64,000 nt of DNA from Pseudomonadota bacterium (GTDB taxonomy: Bacteria; Desulfobacterota; Desulfovibrionia; Desulfovibrionales; Desulfovibrionaceae): positions 218,617 to 282,616 of the forward strand of contig JAHIUW010000017.1 of the NCBI GenBank assembly GCA_018816865.1, in the 5' to 3' direction. The notes beneath the pieces were generated by a model, which did not search any database, had not been told where the DNA came from, and was given only the letters and a program-made list of their open reading frames with translations. This document shows, piece by piece, positions 25,582 to 38,366 of the stretch (its first letter is position 1; each line of letters begins with the position of its first letter). The position numbers and the translations under genes were made by a program.

Positions 25582-27693
25582 TTAGATCAGTCCTTGATTG
25601 GCCTGCGCCTGGATGGCGGTGATGGCCACGGTGTTGACGATATCGGGAACGGTGCAACCGCGGGACAGGTCGTTCACGGGCTTGTTCAAGCCCTGGAGGA
25701 CCGGGCCGATGGCCACGGCACCAGACGAACGCTGCACGGCCTTGTAGGTATTGTTACCGGTGTTCAGGTCCGGGAAGATGAACACCGTGGCCTTTCCGGC
25801 CACTTTGCTGTCGGGCATCTTGGTGCGCGCCACATCCGGGTCCACGGCGGCGTCGAACTGCAACGGGCCTTCGATGGCCACGCTCTGCCCTGCGCGCTCC
25901 TGGGCGATGCGGGTGGCTTCCTTGACCTTGTCCACCTGCTCACCGCTGCCGGACTGGCCGGTGGAATAGGAGAGCATGGCCACACGGGGTTCCACGCCGA
26001 AGACCCGGGCGGTCTCGGCAGAACTGAGCGCGATCTCGGCCAACTGCTCGGCGGTGGGGTTGGGATTCACGGCGCAGTCGCCATACACATGCACCCGATC
26101 CTTCATGCACATCAGGAACACCGAAGAGACGATACTCGCGCCGGGCTTGGTCTTCACGAACTCGAAAGCCGGACGGATGGTATGGGCGGTGGTGTTCTGA
26201 GCGCCGGAAACCATGCCGTCGGCGTCACCCTGCTGGACCATCATCGTCCCGAAATAGGTGGCGTCCTGCATGCGATCGCGGGCGTCCTCCAGGCGGATGC
26301 CCTTGTGCTTGCGGGCCTCGAAATAGGCCTGGGCATAGCTTTCCAGCCATTCGCTCGTCCGGGGGTCCACGATCTTGACGGTGTCCAGGGTCAACCCCAG
26401 GTTGGAGATCTTGGCCCGGATGCCCTCCTCGCGCCCCAGCAGAATCATGTCGGCCACGCCCCGGCGGGACAGAATGTCCACCGCGCGCAGGACCCGCTCG
26501 CACTCGCCCTCGGGCAGCACGATGCGCATCTTGTTGGCCTTGGCCTTGGCCACCAGGTTATACTCGAACATCTTGGGGGTGACGCGGCTGGTTTTGGTCT
26601 GCCCCAGACGGCCCCGCAGTTCGGGCACGTCCACGCAGGACTCGAAATTGCCCAGCGCCGAGGCGATCTTGCGCAGATCCTCGGGGTCGATGCGCCCATA
26701 CAGCTCGGACAGCAGACGGGTGGTCTTAAAGGTGTTGTCCGGCACGGAGATCACGGGGACCGGGACGCCGGTCCAACCCTCGATCAGGCGATGGACATTG
26801 GCCGAAGGCTGCAGGCCTCCTGTCAGCAACATACCCGCGATGTCGGGATAAGAGGACGACAGCCGCGAGGCCAGGCTGGCGAGGATGATGTCCTCGCGGT
26901 CGCCGGGGGTGATGATCAGGCTGCCCGCCGTGGTGTATTCCAGAAAATTGCCGACCTGCATGGCGGCGATGACGTAGTCCTGGACCAGGGTGTCCATGCG
27001 CCCGTGACCGTACAAAACCTGACCGTCCAGCCACTTGCGCACGTCGCCCATGGTGGGATTGCCCAGGGACGCGTCCTCGGAGATGGCATACACCAAGAGC
27101 GGCTGCTCACAACGGATCTTGCACTTCAGGTTGCCGGTGATCTCCTGTCCGTCATTGTTCTCAACCCGATTGACGATGCAGGCCACGAGTTCAAGGCCCT
27201 TCTCTTCCAGGGTCTCGATGGTCATCTGGGTCGACTCGACCACCTCCTTAGAGCCCTTGTTCCTGCCGCTGGCCACCAGGACCACCGGCGCGCCCATGTT
27301 GGAGGCAATGTCGACGTTCAATTCGAACTCGAACGCCGGATCCTTGCCCAGAAAATCAGACCCCTCGCAGAGCACGAAGTCATACTGGCTCTCAAGCGTC
27401 TTGAACTTGTTCAGGATGTTTTCCAGCAGCAGGGCATGCTGGCCCGCATTGATCAACTCCCGCGCCTCGGAAAGCGTGTAGGCGTACGTATCCTGATAGG
27501 GGATCTCAAGATTGAAGTGTGACAGGATCAGATTGATGTCGTGATCCGGGCGGCCGCCCACGTTGTCGTTGATGATCGGACGGAAGAAGGCCACATTGCG
27601 CAGGTCGGTCAGCAGCATCTGCATGACGCCCAAGGCAATGGCGCTCTTTCCACTCCGTGACTCGGTGGCAGTGATGTACAGGGACTTGGTCAT
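25582..27693 (-). CDS. pta: Phosphate acetyltransferase
   Basis: A ~703-aa long-form Pta. The N-terminal P-loop domain starts YITATESRSGKSAIALG, a DRTGG regulatory domain follows in the middle, and the C-terminal 330 residues are the catalytic domain (ARANKMRIVLPEGE-like, MVSGAQNTTAHTIRPAFEFV, GPLQFDAAVDPDVA, VFIFPDLNTGN). It converts acetyl-CoA to acetyl phosphate for AckA. ATG at 27693 is chosen from the GAGGAG site and the family start. A hairpin at 27718-27739 lies in its leader. Confidence 0.95.
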   Translation of the reverse strand: MTKSLYITATESRSGKSAIALGVMQMLLTDLRNVAFFRPIINDNVGGRPDHDINLILSHFNLEIPYQDTYAYTLSEARELINAGQHALLLENILNKFKTLESQYDFVLCEGSDFLGKDPAFEFELNVDIASNMGAPVVLVASGRNKGSKEVVESTQMTIETLEEKGLELVACIVNRVENNDGQEITGNLKCKIRCEQPLLVYAISEDASLGNPTMGDVRKWLDGQVLYGHGRMDTLVQDYVIAAMQVGNFLEYTTAGSLIITPGDREDIILASLASRLSSSYPDIAGMLLTGGLQPSANVHRLIEGWTGVPVPVISVPDNTFKTTRLLSELYGRIDPEDLRKIASALGNFESCVDVPELRGRLGQTKTSRVTPKMFEYNLVAKAKANKMRIVLPEGECERVLRAVDILSRRGVADMILLGREEGIRAKISNLGLTLDTVKIVDPRTSEWLESYAQAYFEARKHKGIRLEDARDRMQDATYFGTMMVQQGDADGMVSGAQNTTAHTIRPAFEFVKTKPGASIVSSVFLMCMKDRVHVYGDCAVNPNPTAEQLAEIALSSAETARVFGVEPRVAMLSYSTGQSGSGEQVDKVKEATRIAQERAGQSVAIEGPLQFDAAVDPDVARTKMPDSKVAGKATVFIFPDLNTGNNTYKAVQRSSGAVAIGPVLQGLNKPVNDLSRGCTVPDIVNTVAITAIQAQANQGLI

Positions 27694-27717
27694 GGATTCG
27701 GGCTCCTCAATGGCGTA

Positions 27718-27739
27718 GGGCGGGCCCAAAGACCCGCCC
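27718..27739 (-). repeat. Hairpin between the glcF-like gene and pta
   Basis: A 7-bp GC stem (GGGCGGG with CCCGCCC) and 8-nt loop, just past the stop codon of the glcF-like gene. It is one of three hairpins at junctions of this operon. Confidence 0.5.
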
Positions 27740-27747
27740 AAGCCTGA

Positions 27748-29046
27748 CTAATCCAGAGATTCCGCGTAGATTTCCAGGGTGTGGCGCACGGCGATGCGAT
27801 CGCCGTTGCGGGACAGCGAGTCCGTCAGCTGCATCATGCAGGCCGGACAGCTGGTGGCCACAACCTCGGCCTTGGAAGCCGCGACATTGTCACGCTTGCG
27901 CTGGCCGATCTTCTTGGAGACCTCATAATGATGAAGGTTGAAGGTGCCGCCGTTTCCGCAACAGCGATTGGCCTCTGCCATTTCAACAAACTCGTAATCC
28001 TTGCAGGCTCCCAGCACGGTGCGGGGCTGGGCGGAGACGCCCAGGGACTTCACCAGATGACAGGGGTCGTGGTAGGTCACCCGCGTACCGCCAGGGGAGG
28101 ACTCCACGGCCTTGACCCCGACCTTGTCCACCAGGAACTGGTTCACGTCCATGGCCTTGGCGGCCATGGACAGGACATCGGCCTTCAGGTCGGCGGGATA
28201 GTTCTCGGCGAACTTGGGCCACATCTCCTTGATGGTCGCGGTGCAGGTGGCGCACGGGGTAATCAGCACATCAAAGCTGCCCTTCTTGAAGGCCGCGACG
28301 TTCAGCTTGACCAGCTTGTCGAAGGACTCGCGGTCACCGGAACTGAGTGTCGGGATGCCGCAGCAGGCCTGGTCCTTGGGCAGGAACACGCCCACCCCGT
28401 GGTGCTTCATGACCTTGAGCACGGCCTCGCCCACGCGGGGCAGCATCTTGTCCACCACGCAACCGGGAAAGAACGCCACCTTCAAGCCGGACTTGCCGGG
28501 GGCGGTGTCCAGGCCGGAAGCGATCTTGCGGAACGGGGTCGCAGCCAGGGTCAGGAAATGCCGATCGCCGATCAGCGGGGACATGATCTTCGAGCAGGAA
28601 GAACCCAACAGGTCGTCCACCTTGGTGGTGAACAGGCCCTGGAACTTGCCGCCAAAGGAGAGCAATGCGTTGAACAGGGTCGGCTTGGTGAGCATGCCCC
28701 TGAAGATGGCCTTCTTGATCGGGGACAAGCCCAGATAGCCGTTCACGATGACCCGGCCCTTGAGGAAGATGTCCATGACCTGCACGCCAGACGGGCAGTT
28801 GGCGGCGCAGGAGCCGCACAGCAGGCACTTGTTCAACTTGTCCTTCACGCCTTGGGCGTCGGCGATCAACTCGTGGGCCAGGTTCTCCAGCAGCGCGATC
28901 TTGCCGCGGGTCACGTCGGATTCATTCATGGTCTCCGCGAAGACCGGACACACAGCCTGGCACATCCCGCACTTCATGCAGGCAACCATCTGATCGTCCA
29001 GTTCCTGGAGCATGAGAGCCAATTTATGGAGGTCTGCCATGTTCAT
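27748..29046 (-). CDS. D-lactate/glycolate oxidase iron-sulfur subunit (GlcF-like)
   Basis: A 432-aa protein with two 4Fe-4S motifs (CMKCGMCQAVCP near 38, CLLCGSCAANCPSG near 88) and two CCG domains (PGCVVDK, CCGIPT, PCATCTA; DPCHLVKS, CCGNGGTF, CPACMMQ). It would take electrons from the flavoprotein encoded just upstream. The ATG overlaps the upstream stop codon (TAATG), so translation is coupled; a second ATG lies two codons in. It is similar to the LutA half of the fused protein at 21512 but belongs to the D-lactate module. Confidence 0.88.
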   Translation of the reverse strand: MNMADLHKLALMLQELDDQMVACMKCGMCQAVCPVFAETMNESDVTRGKIALLENLAHELIADAQGVKDKLNKCLLCGSCAANCPSGVQVMDIFLKGRVIVNGYLGLSPIKKAIFRGMLTKPTLFNALLSFGGKFQGLFTTKVDDLLGSSCSKIMSPLIGDRHFLTLAATPFRKIASGLDTAPGKSGLKVAFFPGCVVDKMLPRVGEAVLKVMKHHGVGVFLPKDQACCGIPTLSSGDRESFDKLVKLNVAAFKKGSFDVLITPCATCTATIKEMWPKFAENYPADLKADVLSMAAKAMDVNQFLVDKVGVKAVESSPGGTRVTYHDPCHLVKSLGVSAQPRTVLGACKDYEFVEMAEANRCCGNGGTFNLHHYEVSKKIGQRKRDNVAASKAEVVATSCPACMMQLTDSLSRNGDRIAVRHTLEIYAESLD

Positions 29047-30428
29047 TAACCTCCGATGATCTTGCCGGGGTTCAGGATCCCCTTGGGATCAATGGCTGCC
29101 TTCAGGGCCTTGGCGTAGGCGATGGTGGCCGGCGATGTTTCCTTGACCAGCCACTTGGACTTGGCCAGGCCGATGCCGTGCTCTCCGGACAACGTGCCCT
29201 TCAAGGACAGGGCCACGTCGAAGATCTCGTCCACGGCCTGCTCCACGCGATGGAACTCTTCCTTGTCGCGCTTGTCGCAGAGGATGGTCGGGTGCAGGTT
29301 GCCGTCACCGGCATGGCCGAAGGTGCCGATGTCCAGCCTGTATTTCTTGCCGATCTCATTGATGGCGCGAATCATGGCCGGAATCTGGGAACGCGGCACA
29401 GTAGCATCCTCAAGCACTGTGGTCGGCTTGGCACGGGCCAGGGCGGGCAGCGCGGCGCGGCGGGCTTCCCACAGCTTGTTGCGCTCGGCTTCGTCCTTGG
29501 CGGCCTTGACCTCCACGGCTCCGGCCTTCTTGCAGATGGTCACGATCTTCTCGGCTTCCTCGGCCACCTGGGCCGCGTGGCCATCGACCTCGATCAGCAG
29601 GATGGCCTGGGCGTCGGTGGGCAGACCGGCCTTGGTGAAGGCCTCGACGTAGTTAATGGTGGCGTTGTCCAGGATCTCCAGGGTGCAGGGCACGATCTTG
29701 GCGGCGATGATGGCGGCCACGGTCTCGGAGGCCTTGTCGATGTCGTCATAGATGGCCATCATGGCCTTGTTGGCCGCCGGGGGCGGGACAAGCTTGAGGA
29801 TGATCTCGTTGAACACGCCCATGGTGCCTTCGGAGGCGATCTGCAGGGCGGAGAGGTTCAGGCCGGTGACACACTTCACGGTGCGCGAACCTGATTTCAC
29901 GAGTTCGCCGTTGACGTCAAAGAAGTCGACGCCCATGACGTAGTCCTTGGTCACGCCGTATTTCAGACCGCGCAGGCCACCCGCGTTCTCGGCCACGTTG
30001 CCGCCCAGGGTGGACACGGCCTGGGAGCCCGGGTCCGGGGGATAGAACAGGCCACGCTTGGCCACTTCATTGGCAAAGGTGGCAGTGACCACACCGGGCT
30101 GGACCACGGCGTAGAGGTCCTGCTCGTTGATCTCGATGATCTTGTTCAGGGAGTTTGTCAGCAGCACGATACCGCCCGCGGGGGGAATGGTGCCGCCGGA
30201 GAGATTGGTCCCGGCTCCACGGGGCGTGAGGGGCAGGCCGTGTTCGTTGCAAAGGCGAACGACTTGACCCAAGGCCTCACTCGTTGTGGGTCGCACGGCC
30301 ATCTCGGGGATGACGGGATCGAGCACGGCCGCGTCGTAGGAATAGGAGTGACGATCGGCCTCGGAGTCCAGGACGTTCTCCTTTCCTACGATTGCCTGAA
30401 ATTCTTTAGTAAGGGCAGCACTGGGCAT
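29046..30428 (-). CDS. D-lactate dehydrogenase, FAD subunit (GlcD-like)
   Basis: A 460-aa flavoprotein of the VAO/PCMH superfamily. The FAD-binding segment LPLTPRGAGTNLSGGTIP lies near residue 75 and the C-terminal GEHGIGLAKSKWL motif near 415; GTFGHAGDGNLHP supplies the catalytic-site histidines. It would oxidise D-lactate (or glycolate) to the oxo acid. By analogy with the D. vulgaris lactate operon, the D-lactate role is favoured. The start has AGGAG seven bases upstream. Confidence 0.9.
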   Translation of the reverse strand: MPSAALTKEFQAIVGKENVLDSEADRHSYSYDAAVLDPVIPEMAVRPTTSEALGQVVRLCNEHGLPLTPRGAGTNLSGGTIPPAGGIVLLTNSLNKIIEINEQDLYAVVQPGVVTATFANEVAKRGLFYPPDPGSQAVSTLGGNVAENAGGLRGLKYGVTKDYVMGVDFFDVNGELVKSGSRTVKCVTGLNLSALQIASEGTMGVFNEIILKLVPPPAANKAMMAIYDDIDKASETVAAIIAAKIVPCTLEILDNATINYVEAFTKAGLPTDAQAILLIEVDGHAAQVAEEAEKIVTICKKAGAVEVKAAKDEAERNKLWEARRAALPALARAKPTTVLEDATVPRSQIPAMIRAINEIGKKYRLDIGTFGHAGDGNLHPTILCDKRDKEEFHRVEQAVDEIFDVALSLKGTLSGEHGIGLAKSKWLVKETSPATIAYAKALKAAIDPKGILNPGKIIGG

Positions 30429-30462
30429 GAACTTATTCTCCTAAAGAGTCTATTGGATGATA

Positions 30463-30494
30463 CCCCCGGGGCAGGGTCTGCCCGGCCCCGGGGG
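30463..30494 (-). repeat. Strong GC hairpin between lctP and the glcD-like gene
   Basis: A 10-bp stem (CCCCCGGGGC and complement) with further inner pairs, in the 136-bp gap. No T-run follows, so it is more likely an mRNA-processing or stability element. Confidence 0.55.
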
Positions 30495-30564
30495 ATTCTT
30501 ATCGGTTTTGCCTGTGCGCGTCGGATACCGATAGAGGACCAACGCGCCGTTCATCACTCCGCGC

Positions 30565-32280
30565 CTAGAACAGGTGCGGAAGGAAAACGAAGCTCATCAG
30601 ACTGGTGACAATGGCCACCACGGTGCCATAGAGCAGGAAGGGCCACACGGTCTTCTTCAGGATCTGGCCTTCCATGCCGGAGAGTCCGACGACCGCGCAC
30701 ACAGCCACGATGTTGTGGATGCAGATCATGTTGCCCATGCCGCCACCAACGGCCTGAGCGGCCACGATGATCTGATGGGGCAGACCCAACTGACCGGCAA
30801 CGCCCCACTGGAACTCGGCGAACAGCAGGTCGGACACGGTGTTGGAGCCGGTGATGAACGCACCCAGACCGCCCACAAAGGAGGCGAACACCGGCCAGGC
30901 GTTGCCGGCGATGCCGGCCACTGCCTTGGCCATGGCCAGAGGCATGGAGGGGTAGGCGTGGGGGTTCAGGGCGACGTCCGCAATGCCGGAACCGCGGAAG
31001 ATGGACACCAGGGCCACTGCGGCAAACAGGGCGATGGTGGGGTTCTTCATGGTGGCGATGGACTGGCTCCAGGCGGCCTTGACCTTGTCACCGGGCATGC
31101 CGTGGATGAAGATCGTCAGGATGGCCACCAGGGTGAAGGGAATGGTACCGGGCAGGTACAGGTAAGCGATGGCTGCGTTGACGGACTCGTAGCCAAGGAT
31201 GTGGCTGAACTTGATGGCCACGGGAGCGAGCATACCCTTGATGCCCAGCTCGGGAATGCGGGTCACGACCAGAATCAGGCCGATCAGGATATAGGGCAAC
31301 CAGGCCTTGAACTGGCTCATGTTTGCCGTGAACTGCTTCGTGCCACCCTCGGACTTGACGGAACCGGTCCACTCGGGCTCCCACTTGTCCGTAGGGCCGA
31401 AGTCCCAGGATTCCTTGGGCATGCAGAACCCGGCCTTGGCGCCGGCAACGATGATGGCCAGACCCACCAGACCTCCGATCAGGGACGGGAACTCAGGGCC
31501 CACGTTCCAGGCGAAGAACAGGTACGGAACCGCAAAGGACACGGCGGCGAAGACACAGAACTTCCAGGCCTTGAAGCCATCGGACCAGCTGCGGTTGGGG
31601 CCGAAGAAACGGGTGATGAAGCCCAGCATGAAGATCGGCAGGATGAAGATCATGGACAGGTGCATCAGAGTGGCCCACTGGCCCACGACCATATTGAATT
31701 CGCCCATGTTGGCGAAGTTCACGCCGGCGGCACCGGAGGCAGCGGCCTCGTTAACGGCGGGTGCCAGGAACTTCAGACCCAGCACGACGGGGGTGCCGAC
31801 GGCACCGAAGGTCACGGGGAAGGAGTTGAACACCAGGCAGATGACCGCGGCGGCCAGGGGCGGGAAACCCAGGGTCAGCAGCAGCGGCGCGGCCAGGGCT
31901 GCGGGGGTTCCGAAACCGGCGGCGCCCTCGATGAAGGCGGCGAACATGAAGCCGATGATGATCGCCTGAATGCGACGGTCACCGGTGATGTTCTGCATGC
32001 CGCACTGAATGGTCTCCATACCGCCGGAGTGCTGCAGAGTGCGCAGGATCAGGATCGCGCCGAAGACAATGATCAGGATGCCGATGGCAGTCACAAATCC
32101 CTGCAGGGTCAGGGCGGCCACATAACCGGCGGGCAGACCCCAGACGCCAATGGCGCCCAACGCGGCGGCCAACCAGGCCAAGGGCATGGCTTTGGTGGCA
32201 GGCCAGCGCATGCCGACCATGAGCACCAGAGCGAGCAGGATGGGAACGAAGGCGACAAGCGCCAGAACACCGATAGACAT
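30565..32280 (-). CDS. lctP: L-lactate permease
   Basis: A 571-aa membrane protein of the LctP family with about twelve to fourteen helices. Typical stretches are [22 protein letters not shown] near 115, [16 protein letters not shown] near 155 and [22 protein letters not shown] near 455. It imports lactate with protons. It heads the lactate operon and has a sigma-54 promoter of its own 55-70 bp upstream, separate from por. Confidence 0.95.
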   Translation of the reverse strand: MSIGVLALVAFVPILLALVLMVGMRWPATKAMPLAWLAAALGAIGVWGLPAGYVAALTLQGFVTAIGILIIVFGAILILRTLQHSGGMETIQCGMQNITGDRRIQAIIIGFMFAAFIEGAAGFGTPAALAAPLLLTLGFPPLAAAVICLVFNSFPVTFGAVGTPVVLGLKFLAPAVNEAAASGAAGVNFANMGEFNMVVGQWATLMHLSMIFILPIFMLGFITRFFGPNRSWSDGFKAWKFCVFAAVSFAVPYLFFAWNVGPEFPSLIGGLVGLAIIVAGAKAGFCMPKESWDFGPTDKWEPEWTGSVKSEGGTKQFTANMSQFKAWLPYILIGLILVVTRIPELGIKGMLAPVAIKFSHILGYESVNAAIAYLYLPGTIPFTLVAILTIFIHGMPGDKVKAAWSQSIATMKNPTIALFAAVALVSIFRGSGIADVALNPHAYPSMPLAMAKAVAGIAGNAWPVFASFVGGLGAFITGSNTVSDLLFAEFQWGVAGQLGLPHQIIVAAQAVGGGMGNMICIHNIVAVCAVVGLSGMEGQILKKTVWPFLLYGTVVAIVTSLMSFVFLPHLF

Positions 32281-32334
32281 AGACAGGCTCCTTTGAATAA
32301 TCGGTTAGGGTTGAACGACAAGCAACCCTGCTAC

Positions 32335-32350
32335 AACAAGGAGCGTGCCA
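32335..32350 (-). promoter_or_regulatory. Sigma-54 promoter of lctP
   Basis: On the minus strand TGGCAC-N5-TTGTT, with a perfect -24 box and one change in the -12 box. The start point would be near 32323, about 43 bases before the lctP ATG. It shares the TTGTT variant with the por promoter. Confidence 0.75.
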
Positions 32351-32433
32351 ATTCGCCCTCAACGATTTTCATAGCGTTATTACAGGATGTTACAACACCG
32401 CGCCACCCATTGGCTCTTTTTTGCGTCTGAATG

Positions 32434-32449
32434 GTCCTAAAAACCGGAC
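32434..32449. promoter_or_regulatory. Activator site candidate D (GTCC-NNN-AAA-M-CGGAC)
   Basis: GTCCTAAAAACCGGAC, about 84 bp upstream of the -24 box of lctP. It fits the shared palindrome described in the findings. Confidence 0.6.
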
Positions 32450-32496
32450 TCAAATGCAGGACGGAGCGTGTTTCAACCTGACTAACTGCCGTCTTG

Positions 32497-32512
32497 GACT
32501 GGTAAAACGGGC
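32497..32512. promoter_or_regulatory. Activator site candidate E (weaker copy)
   Basis: GACTGGTAAAACGGGC matches site C at 12 of 16 positions and keeps the central AAA. It lies 63 bp from site D, six helical turns. Confidence 0.4.
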
Positions 32513-32673
32513 AACAGAACGACCGACCGAAGACCCTTTTCCCGGCGCAAAGAGAACTCTGAACCCTTATCATACCTCATTTCCCGGTGAATACAAGCAA
32601 GGTCTGAGCGACTGGATTGCCAATGACTTGTCCGAGATAGCGGACAGGGCTGTGGTCTGCCCGAACAAACAGA

Positions 32674-32703
32674 ACGGGGCGACACCATCTGGTGTCGCCC
32701 CGT
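32674..32703 (-). terminator. Terminator of por
   Basis: A perfect 14-bp stem (ACGGGGCGACACCA and complement), then TTCTGTTTGTT on the minus strand. It separates por from the lctP operon. Confidence 0.8.
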
Positions 32704-32771
32704 CTGCGTAAGAAGTAGTGCGTGGAGGTGAGTCTATGAACGACTCGGCACACTACGTGTCAGTTTGTTCG

Positions 32772-36440
<3,669 letters not shown>

Positions 36441-36521
36441 TTATTTGAAAATGACTGATCTTCTCTTCCTGAAGCCCCCGGAGCACGAAGACCGGGTGGG
36501 CATAACACAATGATCCCTTAG

Positions 36522-36537
36522 AACAAATTCCATGCCA
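36522..36537 (-). promoter_or_regulatory. Sigma-54 promoter of por
   Basis: On the minus strand TGGCAT-N5-TTGTT. The start point would be near 36511, about 86 bases before the por ATG. The -24 GG is present; the -12 box has T for C, as at lctP. Confidence 0.65.
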
Positions 36538-36541
36538 TTCA

Positions 36542-36553
36542 TGTGATATCACA
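36542..36553. promoter_or_regulatory. Perfect 12-bp palindrome beside the por promoter
   Basis: TGTGATATCACA, five bases upstream of the -24 box. Half-sites resemble those of CRP/FNR-family proteins but without the usual spacer. Confidence 0.4.
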
Positions 36554-36622
36554 ACATTACAAGCTGCCCGTTTGAACGCGCAACCAATTTCTGCCCTTCC
36601 CGTCCAGTTTCAAGGCTTCCGG

Positions 36623-36638
36623 GTCCGGCAAACCGGAC
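36623..36638. promoter_or_regulatory. Activator site candidate A
   Basis: GTCCGGCAAACCGGAC, a perfect 6-4-6 palindrome about 90 bp upstream of the por -24 box, at the usual distance of a sigma-54 enhancer site. Confidence 0.65.
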
Positions 36639-36788
36639 ATTACCATATCTTGCTTTTTTTGACGGAGAACCACGACATTCGCAAGCGAATATTCGGCGAG
36701 TGGTACAATATCCCCGCTGAAATGACTTCTCCTCTGATCAGCATCGTCCCCTGGCCTGGAAAAACCATCTCCGAACAAGGCCAAGGCA

Positions 36789-36804
36789 GTCCACCAAAAC
36801 GGAC
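36789..36804. promoter_or_regulatory. Activator site candidate B
   Basis: GTCCACCAAAACGGAC, 13 of 16 identical to site A, just past the stop codon of the activator gene and about 255 bp from the por -24 box. Confidence 0.55.
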
Positions 36805-36827
36805 TGATGCCCTCGCCCCAACCCCGC

Positions 36828-38366
36828 TCAATCGATCTTCATCTGCACGTCATTTTTCTTGAGCAACGCATAGAAATGCGACCGCGACAGCCCCGATGCC
36901 AGCAGGATGGCCTTCACCTCGCCGCCATGCATGGTGATAAGCTGTTCCAGATAGTGCTTCTCCATCTGCGACTTGAACTCCTTCAGGCTCGGCGTGGAAC
37001 GGGCAAACAGGGAATCCATGCCCCCCAGGGCCGGGGCATGCCCCTGAACCGGGGAAAGGGGCGCCTGTGTCCCGGGAACTTCAGCCGGGCCCGAGGCCTG
37101 CAAGTCCTCGGGTTCCGACTCCGGACCCCTCTGGACCGAGCTGTCCTTGCGGGATGGGGCCGCCCCGCCGCCCAGGGAGGCCTTGGCCACCTTGATGCGT
37201 ACATCCCTGGGCAGGTGCATGGCATACAGGGTGCGCTCCTCTCCGGCAGCCACAAAGGCCCGCTCCAGGACGTTGAACAGCTCGCGCACGTTGCCCGGCC
37301 AGTCGTAACTGCACAGCACCTCGAAGAAATCCGAGCCAAAACCCTTCACCGGCGCGTCATACTGCTCGCACAGCTGACTCACGTGATGCATGGCCAGCGA
37401 CTTGATGTCCCCCCGGCGGCAGCGCAGGGGCGGCAGCTCCAGGGTCATGGCCTTCATCCGGAACAGCAGGTCCCCGCGAAACCGCCCCGCATCCACCATC
37501 TGCTCCAAATCCTTGTTCGTGGCCGAGATGATCCGAAAATCACTCTTTTCCTCGCGGGTCTCACCCACCGGCCGAAAACGTTTTTCCTGCAGGACCCGCA
37601 GGAAGGACTTCTGGGTGCTCAGGGGCATCTCGCCCACTTCATCCAGAAACAGGGTCCCCCCGTCGGCCAGCTTAACCAATCCGGTGCGATCCTTGTCCGC
37701 TCCGGTGAACGAGCCCTTGCGGTGGCCGAACAAGGTCGACTCCACCAGGGACTCGGTCAGTGAGGCACAGTCCACCACCACGAAGTTGCCCTCCGAACGG
37801 AAGCTGTTCTCATGGATGGTCCGCGCGGTCAGCTCCTTGCCCGTCCCGGTTTCGCCGGTGATCAACACCCCGGCGTGGCTGCGCGCGGCCTGGGCGATAA
37901 AGTCAAAGACCTGCTTCATCTCCGGGCCATGGCCCACCATGTCGTTGAGAACCAGGGCCACGGGCGCAGCCCCCTTTTTCTCCATACGGTACTTCAACGC
38001 CCGCTGGACGCTGAGCATGGTCTGCTTGATGGGCGAAGGCTTGACCAGATAATCCCAGACACCGCCCTGAATAGCCAGTTCCGCACCATCGGGATCTCCC
38101 TGGCCCGTCAGGATGATCACCTCGGGCGACCCCGGCATGGCGGTGATCTGCGGCAGGGCATCCAGCCCGTTGCCGTCGGGCAGGCGCACATCCAGAAAGA
38201 CCAGATCGAATTCGCCGCCCTGCAACGCATCCAGACCGTCCGCAAGGGTTCCGGCGGTTTCACATTGCAGCAGCATCCGGGACAACAGACTCTGCATGGT
38301 ACCCCGAACATCCCGATCATCATCGATGACGAGAATCTTGCCGAAGGTCTCAGTCTCTTGGTTCAT
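36828..38366 (-). CDS. Sigma-54-dependent response regulator of the lactate/pyruvate genes
   Basis: A ~512-aa NtrC-type activator: receiver (ILVIDDDRD, phospho-Asp in VFLDVRLPDG), AAA+ (Walker A GETGTGKELT; sigma-54 loop GSFTGA, with Ser where GAFTGA is usual; Walker B LFLDEVGEMP) and Fis-type helix-turn-helix (GEVKAILLASGLSRSHFYALL). A Pro/Gly-rich linker of ~80 residues precedes the last part. Its start overlaps the kinase gene by 17 bp, so the pair is coupled. Its position next to por, and sigma-54 promoters with a shared motif ahead of por and lctP, make it the likely activator of lactate oxidation, as is described for the equivalent D. vulgaris regulator. Confidence 0.92.
   Translation of the reverse strand: MNQETETFGKILVIDDDRDVRGTMQSLLSRMLLQCETAGTLADGLDALQGGEFDLVFLDVRLPDGNGLDALPQITAMPGSPEVIILTGQGDPDGAELAIQGGVWDYLVKPSPIKQTMLSVQRALKYRMEKKGAAPVALVLNDMVGHGPEMKQVFDFIAQAARSHAGVLITGETGTGKELTARTIHENSFRSEGNFVVVDCASLTESLVESTLFGHRKGSFTGADKDRTGLVKLADGGTLFLDEVGEMPLSTQKSFLRVLQEKRFRPVGETREEKSDFRIISATNKDLEQMVDAGRFRGDLLFRMKAMTLELPPLRCRRGDIKSLAMHHVSQLCEQYDAPVKGFGSDFFEVLCSYDWPGNVRELFNVLERAFVAAGEERTLYAMHLPRDVRIKVAKASLGGGAAPSRKDSSVQRGPESEPEDLQASGPAEVPGTQAPLSPVQGHAPALGGMDSLFARSTPSLKEFKSQMEKHYLEQLITMHGGEVKAILLASGLSRSHFYALLKKNDVQMKID

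Larger units (their letters stand above)
32281..32771 (-). other. Regulatory region between por and lctP
   Basis: In transcription order it holds the por terminator (32674-32703), activator-site candidates E and D, the sigma-54 promoter and the lctP ribosome site AAAGGAG. No gene is seen. Confidence 0.7.
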
